Origin: Paguma larvata
Taxonomy: Eukaryota > Chordata > Mammalia > Carnivora > Viverridae
Length of the DNA stretch: 64,000 nucleotides
Direction of reading: 5' to 3'
NCBI GenBank assembly: GCA_030068075.1
Contig: CM057835.1
Span: 37,685,715 to 37,749,714 of the forward strand
Below the pieces are notes generated by a model, which was not told where the DNA came from, did not search any database, and saw only the letters and a program-made list of their open reading frames with translations. The first letter of the stretch is position 1; every line of letters begins with the position of its first letter. Position numbers and translations under genes: made by a program. This document shows, piece by piece, positions 10,140 to 20,124 of the stretch.

Positions 10140-12190
10140 AATGTAATCAGTAGTGAACAAGATTTTTAAAAAGCTGACTGAACTCAGTAAAGTTACAGAA
10201 TACCTAATCAGTATACATAAATCTGCTGTGTTTCAACTATGCTTCAATTCAAAAAACTTTGTAGTGTTTTTGTACACTAATAACCACTATGAGAAAGAGA
10301 AATTAAGAAAACCATCTTATTAGCAATTACATAAAAAGTACCTAGGAATAAACTTAACCAAGGAAGTGAAAGACCTATGCACTGGAAAGTATGGGACATT
10401 GATGAAAGAAATTAAAACTGACACAGATGGAAAGATATTCCATGCTGATTGATTAGAAGAAATAATATTGTTAAAATGTCAATACTACCCAAAGTAATCT
10501 AGAGATTCAATATAATCCTTATCAAATAAATTTATTTAAACATATGGAAATTCCAATGGCATTTTTCACAGAAGCAGGACATATAATCCTAAAATTTGTA
10601 TGGAACCATAAATCTTGGCAAAGAAGAACAAAGCTGAAGGCATCATGCTCCCTGATTTCAATATATTACAAAGATACAGCAATTAAAACTGTATAGTATT
10701 GGCATAAAAACAGACACATAGATCAGTGGAACAGAATAGAAAGCCTCGAAATAAGTCCATGTATATAAATATGTTCAACTTATGACAAAGCCAAGAACAG
10801 ACAATGGGGAAAGACCATGTCTTCAATAAGCAATGTTGGGAAAATTGGACAGCTGCACGCAAAAGAATGAAACTAAACCTGTATCTTACACCATACACCT
10901 AAACAAACTCAAAATGGATTAAAGAGTTGAATATAAGACCTGAAACAATGAAACTATGAATGAAAGTACAGGCAGTGTTCATGATTTTTTTAATGTGACA
11001 CCAAAAGCAAAAGTAAACAAGTGGATTCCATCAAACTAAAAAGCTTTTGCACAGTTGAGGAAACCAAGAAAACAAAAAGGCAGCCTGTTGAATGGGAGAC
11101 CATATTTGCAAATTATATATCCAATAAGAGGTTAAGATCCAAAACACATAAAGAACTCATACAACTCAACACCAAAAAAACAAAACAAAACAAGACAAAA
11201 CCAATCCAATTCAAAAATGGACAGGGGATTGAGTAGACATTTTTCCAAAGAAGATATACATATGGCCAATAGACACCTGAAAAGATGCTCAACATCACTT
11301 ATCAGGGAAATGAAAATCGAAACTACAATGAGATACCACCTCACACCTGTTAGAATGGCTACTATGATAACGAGAAGAAATAACAAGTGTTGGGTAGGAT
11401 ACAAGTATTGGCTAGTACACCATTGGTGGGGATGTAAACTGGTGCAGCCATTATGGAAAATAGTATTGATGTTTCTCAAAAAATCAAAAGCAGAAGTATC
11501 ATATGATCCACCAATTCTACTTCTGGATATTTGCCAAAAGAAAATGAAAACACTAACTGGAAAAGATATAGTCATTCCCATATTCATTATATTATTATTT
11601 ATAATACCCAAGACATGGAAGCAACCTAAGTGTCCATCGATGGATGAGTGAATCAAGAAAATGCAGTGTATATATACAATAGATTATTATTCAGCTGTAT
11701 GAAGATGGAAATCTTACCATCTGTAACAACATGGATAGACTGTGAGGACATTCTGCTAAGTAAAAAGAGTCAAGAAAGGCAAATACCAAATGATTCACTT
11801 ATAAGTGGAATCTTGAAAAACAAAAAAACAAGCTCAGAGATAAAAACAACAACAACAACAACAAAACAAAAAACCAAAAACGTGTTGGGGATGGAGTGGG
11901 TAGAAAATAGTTGAAGAGAGTAAAAAGGTACAAACTTTGAATTATAAAGTAAGTCATAAAGTATAATATATACCATGGTGACTATATTGTATTGTATGTT
12001 TGAAAGTTCTTAAAGTAAATCTTAAAAGTTCTCATCACAAGAAACAATTTTGTAATTATGTATGGTGCAGAAATTAACTAGAATTATTTGGATCATTTTG
12101 CAATATATCCAAATATTAAGTCATTGTTATATACTCGAAACCAATATAACATTGTATGTCAATTGTAACTTGATCAAAATGTAACTGGCA
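10140..12190 (+). mobile_element. Old L1 (L1MA/L1MB-type) 3' half, plus strand
   Basis: This continuous plus-strand L1 remnant starts within ORF2 near the phrase CTGACTGAACTCAGTAAAGTT. It passes through the C-terminal ORF2 stretch (10700-11700; for example CTGTTAGAATGGCTACTATGA and GGAAGCAACCTAAGTGTCCAT). It ends in an L1MA/B-like 3' UTR with CAATATAACATTGTATGTCAATTG near 12140-12170. Remaining open frames of up to 144 codons (11217-11651) are ORF2 fragments separated by stops. A small internal deletion and an AAC-type repeat lie near 11830-11880. It is 5' truncated and inactive. Confidence 0.88.
11843..11880. repeat. AAC-type simple repeat
   Basis: (CAA)n grading into AAACAAAA, within the L1 3' region. 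Confidence 0.85.
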
Positions 12191-12844
12191 AGATAAATTT
12201 ATAAATTGCCTTTTAAAAAATTAATTCAAATTATCTTTTGTACAGCTCTAATGTGTAAGCAGTCACTTATGCAGAAAACATTTAGCTTATTCTCACTATG
12301 TGCTTGACATTGTCCAAGGTTATAAAGATGGAAAAGACATGGTCTTGAAGTATATTCAACCTTAAGTAACTCTTGATCCTGTGGAAGATGGATGTATAAG
12401 ATAACTTGTATAAGACTTCACAATCAGTTCTGTGACAGAGCTACATACAGACTGTAGTGAAAGCATGATTGCTTGGCACTAAATTCATGAGATTCTTCCC
12501 GTTTTTAGGGCATAATAAAGAAATGAAAGGTTTTTCTTTATTTCCCTTGGCTGCATATATCAGAAATGGCCTCTGCGGCCTCAGCTGCATCGCCTATCAA
12601 GCACTGTGATATGCTGTGGGAGCCATTCTGTGCTCTGACCACAGAGTAAGCAAACAGATGAAGCTTCCTTTTTGTGGGGGGTTTTTGAGGTCCAGAGCTG
12701 GCAGTTCTGTTAGAATGGTAAAAATGTGAGAAAACGGAAGAGCAGATGTATTTTCAATAGGTCTTTGCTAAGGAGAGCCACAGGTTATGTCAAGTGGAAA
12801 AAAATGAAATATGTAATTAAGGCAAAAATATACCTTTGTCCTCA
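12191..12844. other. Unassigned intron sequence
   Basis: About 650 bp lies between two oppositely oriented L1 fragments. The part at 12240-12480 has the look of an old MIR/L2 piece, but I cannot assign it. No exon signals are convincing. Confidence 0.45.
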
Positions 12845-13910
12845 TAGCAAAATTGAAAGGTACAGAGATTCCCATACACCCCCTGCCACTAGGCATGTAT
12901 AGCTTCCCTCATTATCCGCATCACTTACCAGAATGGTACATTTGTTATAATTAATAAACCTACCTTGATTAATTATAGATACCTAAAGACCGTGGTTTAT
13001 ATTAGAAGTCACGGTGTTGTACATTCTATGGGTTTGTACAAATACGTAATGACATGTATCTACCATTATAGTATCATATAGAGTATTTTCAGTGCCCTGG
13101 AAATACTTACTGTCTGCTTTGCCTGTTCATCCCTCCTCACCCCTCAATGCCTGGTAACCAATGATCTTTTTACTGTTCATAGTTCTGCCTTCTCTAGAAT
13201 GTCCCATAGTTCAAATCTTGTAATACGCGGCCTTTTTAGGTTGGCTTCTTTCACTTGGTAACATATATTTTCATGGCTTTTTAGCTCATATCTTTTTAGT
13301 ATTGAACAATATTCCATTACCTGGACGTACCACAGTTTATGCATCCATTCACCTACTGAAGCACATCTTGACTGCTTTTAAGTTTTAGAAATTATGAAAA
13401 AAGCTGCTGTAAATATCCCCACGTGGTTTTTTGTGTAGACATGAGTTTTTAACTTGTCGGGTAAATACCAAGGAATATGACTGCTGGGTCATATGATAAG
13501 AGTATGTTTAGCCTTGAAAGAAAAAGCCAAACTGTCTTCCAAAGTGGTTGTACCATTTTGCATTCCCAGTTGTAGTGAAGGAGTTCCTGTTGCTCTGCAT
13601 CCTCATCAGCATTTGATGTGGATAGTGTTACAGACTTTAGCCATATAAGGGTATCTCAGGGTTTTAATTTGCATTTCCGATGATATATATGTATGTCTTC
13701 TGATATTCTTATTTGCCCTCTGATTATCTCCTGTGGTGAGGTATCTCTTAAGGTTTTCAGCCATATTTTAATCACGTTGTTTGCTTTCTTATCATTTAGT
13801 TTTTAGTGTTCTTTGTGTATTTTGATTAACAGTCCTTATCAGCTGTGTCTTTTGCAAATATTTTCTCCCAATCTGTGGCTTGTCTTCATTCCTCCATTTT
13901 TAAAGTCTTG
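12845..13910 (-). mobile_element. Old L1M (L1MB/MC/ME-type) 3' end in inverse orientation
   Basis: The sequence matches, in order, the well-known block of old mammalian L1 3' ends as read on the + strand: GTACAGAGATTCCCATACACC, TGGTACATTTGTTATAATTA, TGTTGTACATTCTATGGGTTTG, ATGACATGTATCTACCATTATAG. It then passes into the ORF2 C-terminal region in antisense (CCATTCACCTACTGAAGCACA, TATGACTGCTGGGTCATATG, TGTGTCTTTTGCAAATATTTTC). It is decayed, with several indels. Confidence 0.75.
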
Positions 13911-14660
13911 TAGAAAATGGGACACTGAGAAAAGTCTTAAGTGCTATTTCTGTAGATGGCATTTCTTTGTTGCCGTAGGGAAGACATAGAAGGTCATGTG
14001 CTGATTCCTATCTCAGTGTAGCTTGAAAGAAAATGGGAATTAACGTGAGAAGTAGAGAGCAATGATAGTCTTTAATTTTATGTCAAATGCCATAGTATAT
14101 TAAGAGTTCACAATTTAGAGAAACATTGAAGTAGACTGGGGTAGAAAAGGGAATCCTTGTGGGAATTGAATTCACTTGGATTGGCCTTGAAATCTAGTTC
14201 TATCTTCAACAGTGGCAGAGGCAGAGGCAGAAAATGACATTCTAGCTGAGAAACTGGATTCAGAATTATAAAAATTTCAGTTTATCCTGTAGAGGGAAAA
14301 TCAATTATGCTTAAATTTAGATTCTGAATATTCTCAGATCTGTAAGACTGGATTTTCTTTACCTAGAGGGACTAGAGGTGTAAATGCTACATCATTCAAA
14401 ATGGTTCCATTTATAGCAGATGGCCGGGTTGTGTGTTTCACATGGCATGTAGAAAGAATATATTAGTCCAGCATGTTTGCATTCAGATAAGTGTATTATA
14501 ACACTTTTAAAATGTTACAGTTGGCATTTAAAAAATGTGCTATATTTTTCAAACCTATGGAATATTTGCCTTATATTTTATTAGGTAAATCTACCTTATT
14601 AACAATTTGAAATATGATCATATATTCCAATATATTGTCAAATACACTGGTTTTTAAATT
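13911..14660. other. Intron sequence, nothing recognised
   Basis: Non-repetitive, AT-rich NOL4 intron. I see no gene, RNA or named repeat. Confidence 0.5.
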
Positions 14661-14674
14661 TTAACTTTATTTTC

Positions 14675-14876
14675 TTAATATTTTATTTGTTTTTGAGAGA
14701 GAGGCAAGGTGCGAGCAGGGGAGAGGCAGAGAGAGAGGGAGACACAGAATCCGAAGCAGGCTCTAGGCTCCGAGCTGTCAGCACAGAGCCTGATATGGGG
14801 CTTGAACCCATGAACTGTGAGATCATGACCTGAGCCAAAGTCGGGCAGTTAAACGACTGAGCCACCCAGGTGCCCC
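14675..14876 (-). mobile_element. Feline tRNA-Lys SINE, minus strand
   Basis: It starts with a T-rich tail and TTTTTGAGAGAGAGGC and ends with GAGCCACCCAGGTGCCCC at 14859-14876. The left flank (about 14653-14670, AATTTTAACTTTATTTT) resembles the right flank once the second SINE is removed (AATTTCAG..CTTTATTTTT). The next SINE therefore inserted into this one's right target duplication. Confidence 0.92.
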
Positions 14877-14888
14877 AATTTCAGCTTT

Positions 14889-15112
14889 TTTTTTTTTTTA
14901 ATTTTTTTTAATGTTTATTTATTTTTGAGAGACATAGAGGCACAGCATGAACAGGGGAAGGCAGAGAGAGAGGGAAACACAGAATCTGAAGCAGGCTCCA
15001 GGCTCTGAGCCGTCAGCACAGAGCCCGAGGCGGGGCTCGAACCCACAGACCGCGAGATCATGACCTGAGCTGAAGTCGGCCGCCCAACTGACTGAGCCAC
15101 CCAGGCGTCCCC
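14889..15112 (-). mobile_element. Feline tRNA-Lys SINE, minus strand, little diverged
   Basis: A close-to-consensus copy with several intact CpGs (around 15027-15055 and 15080-15092) and the end GAGCCACCCAGGCGTCCCC. A short duplication CAGCTTT(T/A)TTTTT flanks it (14882 and 15112). It is younger than its neighbour at 14675-14876. Confidence 0.93.
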
Positions 15113-16462
15113 AGCTTTATTTTTAATATCATGACCTGTTCTAGTTTTATTATTCTTCCTCTGATTATGCAGTAATAGCGTGATCCTTAAAATGTACCAC
15201 ACATATGTTATCATAGCATGCAGGCATTTTTGAACCCTAATGATTTAAAATTTTCATTGTAAAGTTCTTTCTAAAGCATTTACTTTGTCGATTGGAAGAT
15301 ACTGCTACTGTTTACAGAGATATTATCCATTTAACAAAGACCACCTGTGTGCCTAGGTTATCATATGTGAAATTTGGGTTGTTAATCTGGCCTTATAATA
15401 ATTGATTTCTGTACCGCTCCAGACTAAATCACAAATGACTAAAGCTCAGATTTAGGCAAAGAAAAAAACTAAGGGGGGGCTGGTGTGGAAGAAGTATAGT
15501 ATCACACAGATGAAGTGTTCATGGGTTAATTTCAGGCACAAGTTGAATCTAGAATCTCAGATGATGTTGTTAGGACTCTGTTCTGCTTAGCGCAGCCGGA
15601 TTCCACTTGATTTCAGTTACCTAGAGTAAAGTTGGGACACTGCTAGGGTGGGGAATGCTGATGCCCTGCGATTGGCATATCACCTGGTGAAACAGACAGA
15701 AGCTGTTTCTGAAAGGGTTACTGACAAAGAGGTCCGAGTTTCCACAGGAGGACTCATGGTTGCCCTTGAACACAGTTATCAAAGGTTGTGAAAACTGTGT
15801 TGGTTGACATTCATCTACTAAGCTTTAGAAAGCATTAAACTTAAGAGATAATTCAGAGGAAAGCTGGTTCCATTTCTCTAGACCAAAATTAGATGCCATC
15901 CTAAGACTCCCAGACCATTTAAAAATTGATTGTCAAGCATCTGGTTTATAAATAGCAGCCGTGGTATCAATATTTTATGTAGTCCTTGTTGGACAGATCA
16001 ATTACACATATCCACCCCTCAGTTTCCTTTCTGTTTAAAGAGTACTAAAGCAGTTAGGTTGACTAAGCTCTGAGGTCATTTCTGTTTCTAAGAATATATG
16101 ATTCAATGATTCTTTTGCAAAGGTGATTACAGGTTGGCTTTTCTTTCTTTCTTTCTTTCTTTTTTTTAGACTACGTATGTTCAGTGGAAACTATCTTTGC
16201 TCTTGAAAAGCCCAATTCGATAAAACTTCCTCCAGTGATAGATATGTGTCACGCAGCTTTTGAAATGTGGCCGGTGTGACTTGGGAAATGGATTTTTAAT
16301 CTAATCTTAATTAATTTTGATTCAAATGAAAATAGTCCCAACTGTGGAATTAACTTCTTTCAACAAGAGTTTTGCGCAGTAGTTGAAATTTAAAAATAAA
16401 ATTTTAAGCCGTGTGATGAATTTCAAAGCAGCAATCCCCCCCCCCCTCCACTTTCTTTTCAG
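15113..16462 (+). other. NOL4 intron, 3' end with acceptor
   Basis: Non-repetitive intron upstream of the first visible NOL4 exon. It includes a TTTC run at 16141-16168. The last 30 bases are a pyrimidine tract with eleven consecutive C (16436-16446), then CTTTCTTTTCAG at 16451-16462, a standard acceptor. Confidence 0.6.
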
Positions 16463-16642
16463 TCCCCTGCGCACAGCTACTCAAGCTACGACTCTGGCAA
16501 AAATGAGAGTGTAGACCGAGGTGCCGAGGACCTGTCTCTAAACAGGGGCGATGAGGACGAAGATGACCATGATGACCACGACGATTCTGAGAAAGTTAAC
16601 GACACCGATGGCGTTGAGGCTGAGCGGCTGAAGGCTTTCAAT
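16463..16642 (+). CDS. NOL4: NOL4 internal exon (acidic-tract exon)
   Basis: This internal coding exon of 180 bp (60 codons, phase 0 at both ends) belongs to nucleolar protein 4. It is preceded by TTTCTTTTCAG and followed by GTGAGT. The translation begins SPAHSYSSYDSGKNE, has a strongly acidic run DEDEDDHDDHDD around residues 32-43 and ends VEAERLKAFN. I recognise this from the NOL4 family; the paralogue NOL4L differs in the neighbouring exons. NOL4 is a vertebrate nuclear protein expressed mainly in brain and testis. Its biochemical role is poorly defined, so none is claimed here. The acidic run is a likely protein-interaction or histone/RNA-avoiding segment, which is inference. The exon joins in frame to the next one 715 bp downstream. 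Confidence 0.93.
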
Positions 16643-17357
16643 GTGAGTCCCGCCACCCTCCCTGTGTGGCTTACTTTTTACCACTTCACTTTCGTGTCGT
16701 TGCTTGTCGGTAAATGTGGATATTCTAGAGATGTGTTTGTTTGATTTCCAGAAGGATTTAAAAAGTACATGAAACTCTCTTTGCCAACCAGACACCAGAA
16801 TTGGTTTTGTTTAGAATTTTAAAGCCAAATGTGAGCTGAAAACTGGATTTGTGTTGTGTGAGTATGCATGTTTACCTAGAGGATGAGGGGGCCTCAGCTT
16901 ATTTCTCGGAAGAGTATGCCTATCGTCAGTTATTTCCTTTGCCTTCCTGGCTTATCTAATTATGCATGACAAAAGAGTCCCCATTGTTACCAGAGATTAG
17001 TACACCGTGCAGCATAGCAATGTAGCAATCATATTGATCATTAAAGCAGAATGTTATGGAGTGCTTAATTGTCATAGTCTACTGTTATTTCCTGATTTTT
17101 CTTTCCTACACGATAGTCTATACTTTTCTGTCTGTCTGCCTGTCTGTCTGCCTCTCTCTTTCTCTCTAGTTTTTATATCCAACCATTTAAAAAGCCTTTA
17201 AAAGGTGTTTGCTTAAAATCTCTGGCTTTCCATTGCAAAGTTCTCCAGTGCATAAAGCAGAAAAAAGTATTTTCCTATCGGTAATCAAGACAGGAAGCTA
17301 GGAACAGCAGAGAGCAGTCCTCCAAACCCTTCTCCTCTGTCTCCCTCTTGCCAACAG
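16643..17357 (+). other. NOL4 intron (715 bp)
   Basis: A short intron with a GTGAGT donor and an acceptor in CTTGCCAACAG at 17347-17357. It holds a TCTG-type simple repeat at about 17128-17168. Nothing else is recognised. Confidence 0.85.
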
Positions 17358-17549
17358 ATGTTTGTCAGGCTGTTTGTAGATGAAAACTTGGACCGAATGG
17401 TCCCAATCTCTAAGCAGCCCAAAGAAAAGATCCAGGCTATCATTGACTCATGCAGGCGACAATTCCCTGAGTATCAAGAGCGTGCCAGAAAACGTATACG
17501 TACTTACCTCAAGTCCTGCAGGCGGATGAAAAGAAGTGGTTTTGAGATG
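17358..17549 (+). CDS. NOL4: NOL4 internal exon (conserved basic region)
   Basis: A 192-bp coding exon (64 codons, phase 0 on both sides) between CCAACAG and GTGAGT. The translation begins [16 protein letters not shown], continues with [20 protein letters not shown] and ends MKRSGFEM. This is the most conserved block of the NOL4/NOL4L family. The basic stretch [17 protein letters not shown] near residues 43-59 could act as a nuclear or nucleolar localisation signal, an inference from composition. The exact residues ([17 protein letters not shown]) fit NOL4 better than NOL4L. The in-frame ATG at the exon start is an internal methionine here, because the upstream exon reads straight into it, although alternative-promoter isoforms could start there. 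Confidence 0.95.
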
Positions 17550-18597
17550 GTGAGTTTTGAATTAAAACACAGCCCTAGATTCCATCAAAATCCCACATGT
17601 AAACCATGGCACTATTTTTTTTTTTCATCTTAGTGTCTTTTTTTATTTTTTCCATAATGTCAGGTCAAAGGGGTTTTCGTTTGCTCGTTTGTTTTTACTC
17701 CCTTCTCCTTTTCATCTTCCTGAAGTATTTATCCCCTTGGCTATTCACTGAGGCAGAGCTGGTGAGACCAGCTCACAGGCCCACATGGTACCACGTCACG
17801 GCAAACGAGGGCGATGTGTGTAACAACCAATGAGAACCAGCATCTCATTCATGTTCGTTTTCTGTCACTACTGAAGTGGGTGTAAGGTTAACCAAGGCTT
17901 GAAGCACCAGTTGTTGCTTTAAGATGGCGTGCGAGAATGGCTTTTCTGGAACCAAAGGAAGTGGATGGCTCCACCAAAATAATACTGTTTTCATACCAAT
18001 GGTTAGCGCATTGCAAGCCTTGAAAGTGAAAGATCAGGGAATGAAAATCCTCACGTGAAAAATAAGGCTTTGTTGCACTCAGCGTATTTGTGTGCTTGTG
18101 GATGGTAACATGAGCTTTTATATTCATCTGCGCTTTCTAGATGGACTAGATTATGCTGACGTTAGATTTCTTACAGGTGGAAATCAGGTATCGGTGTTTT
18201 TTGAACTTTATTTCACCTTTCTCTAATTGTTATACCCAGAAATAGTGTATACATTTACCATGTATTTTTATTTATTTATTTTTTGGCATGTGAGCAGAAA
18301 TGTATTAACAATTTTCTGAATTGATTTATTCCCCTTTCTTGGGTCCATCAAAGCCAAGACCGTTAGTGCTTGTGATCGGTGCCTGTAATGTGTTAGGTGT
18401 GAAGGGGTAATGTTTTTGAAGCCAGGAGAGGTTTCAGAGTATGTCGTATAGGAGAAACAGGATATTAGATCTAAATGAAGTGACCAAAACAATAAGCCCA
18501 CTATCTACTATTAATTCTTCTTCACTGGCTTGTAAAAATGCCTTTGATGGTTTTTAAAACAGAATGACTGTTATTGAGAGACATGTGCCTAGATGGT
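17550..18597 (+). other. NOL4 intron 5' part
   Basis: Start of the 16.6-kb intron, donor GTGAGT at 17550. It contains an ATTT-type run near 18262-18283. No exon, RNA or named repeat was found. Open frames here are chance. Confidence 0.6.
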
Positions 18598-18815
18598 ATT
18601 GACCACAAGGTTCAGTCCCCCGAGAGCCTGGTTTGGAGTTGTGGAGCCACTCCTTTGTGGCTGTGTGACCCGGCAAGTTACTTTAGCCACCTGTACTTAC
18701 GGACCTCCTCTGGAGATGATAATTCCTGATTTATAAAGTGTGAGGATTACATAAATTATCACTTGTAAAATCTCCGCGAGCCATTTCTGACAGATAGTAA
18801 CCGCTCAGTAAATCT
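18598..18815 (+). mobile_element. MIR SINE
   Basis: It has the MIR core order: GGAGCCACTCC..., TGTGTGACCCGGCAAGTTACTT, TGATAATTCCTGATTTATAAAG, TGAGGATTACATAAATTAT and the 3' ACAGATAGTAACCGCTCAGTAAAT. This is an ancient, inactive mammalian-wide repeat. Confidence 0.8.
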
Positions 18816-19908
18816 TAAATCCGAAAATATTTTCACATACTATTTAATCTAGTTTTCGATAAAAGCTTCCCCAAATGTTTGTGTTAAACAATCACAGAAT
18901 ACTCCATTTAAGTATTTGCTTACTTCTTGGGATAATAACCGTATTGAAGTCAGAGACTGTGGTGCATTTGTCATTTTTAAATAAAAACGGCATTGAAGTG
19001 AGTCATCAAACTAAATTTGACACTAGAGACGATATGGTAGAAGAGAGAAGGAGAGTTTGCTTAAAGAAAATAAAGATATCTCTCTGATTATTGAATTATT
19101 TAAAAATTATTATTATCTACTCAACAAGGGGGAGATGACAGACAGAAAGGGTATGGAAACAGGGATAAAAGCCTAGAGTCCTGACATTGACATTTGGTTC
19201 AGGACCACTTAGCAGCTGATGTAAAATTGTAGTTGAACCTAACTGTCTCTCATTCGGAGTACAATGTACAATATATAGTCTTCTTCTTCAGTAACAAAAG
19301 ATGATATCATATATGAAGATTTTTATTTTACCAGCATCTGGCATTACTATTTTTTCCTAATCTTATCATATTTTTTAGAGATTTTATGATAAAATTTACC
19401 TTATTTTCCATTATTTATTCTTTGAAAGAAAAAATCATTGTTCTATATAAAATTCTTAATTTCTCTAAGGCATATTTGACACTTTTGCAGGTTTTTCTAT
19501 TAATCGCACTTACATATTTACTTAAAGATGGACATCTATTTGTTGTAAATCCCGCACTATGCATAGAGAAGAACAAAAGTTGACTAATTCAAAGTTAAGT
19601 CGTTTTGCAAACTAATTCTGAAGTAATATGCTGTAAGAAATACTAATTTATTTCATTTTATTTTTTATTCACTTGTTTTTTCTTCATTCGTTTTGTTCAT
19701 TTATTCAACAAGGTACATAACACTATACAAAGTAAGAAGCAGAAATATTAGAGATTTCTGACGAGTTAATTAGGAAAATATGACGTGATTCCTGAATTAT
19801 GATTCATTGAGGTGACAAGTTGTGGAAGTGAAACACTTAGGAAACAAGGTCAAATAAAATTAAATCTTAAATGAACAACATGAATGAAAATTTATATTCT
19901 AGGTTCTT
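18816..19908 (+). other. Intron sequence, nothing recognised
   Basis: AT-rich NOL4 intron, mostly unique. No supported feature. Confidence 0.5.
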
Positions 19909-20124
19909 TTTTTTTTTATTTTGAGAGAGTGAAAGCACTTGTGAATGTACGCATGTGTGAGCAAGGGGGATGGAGCAGAGGGAGAAGGAGGGAGAGAGAA
20001 TCTGAAGCAGGTTTAATGCCCAGTGTACAGCCTGATACAGGGCTCCATCTCACAACCGTGAGACCATGATCTGAGTGGAGATGAAGAGTCAGGCACCTAA
20101 CTGACTGAGCCACCCAGATGCCCC
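19909..20124 (-). mobile_element. Feline tRNA-Lys SINE, diverged
   Basis: It has a T-rich tail at 19909, TTTTGAGAGAGTGAAAGC at 19919, and ends GAGCCACCCAGATGCCCC at 20107-20124. The flanks are T-rich, so the duplication cannot be defined with certainty. Confidence 0.88.

Noticed and set aside
11132..11656. 174-codon minus-strand open frame
   Set aside because: It is the antisense shadow of L1 ORF2.
17358..17360. ATG at the start of the NOL4 exon as the gene start
   Set aside because: The previous exon joins in frame and NOL4 continues upstream, so it is read as an internal Met, though an alternative start is not excluded.
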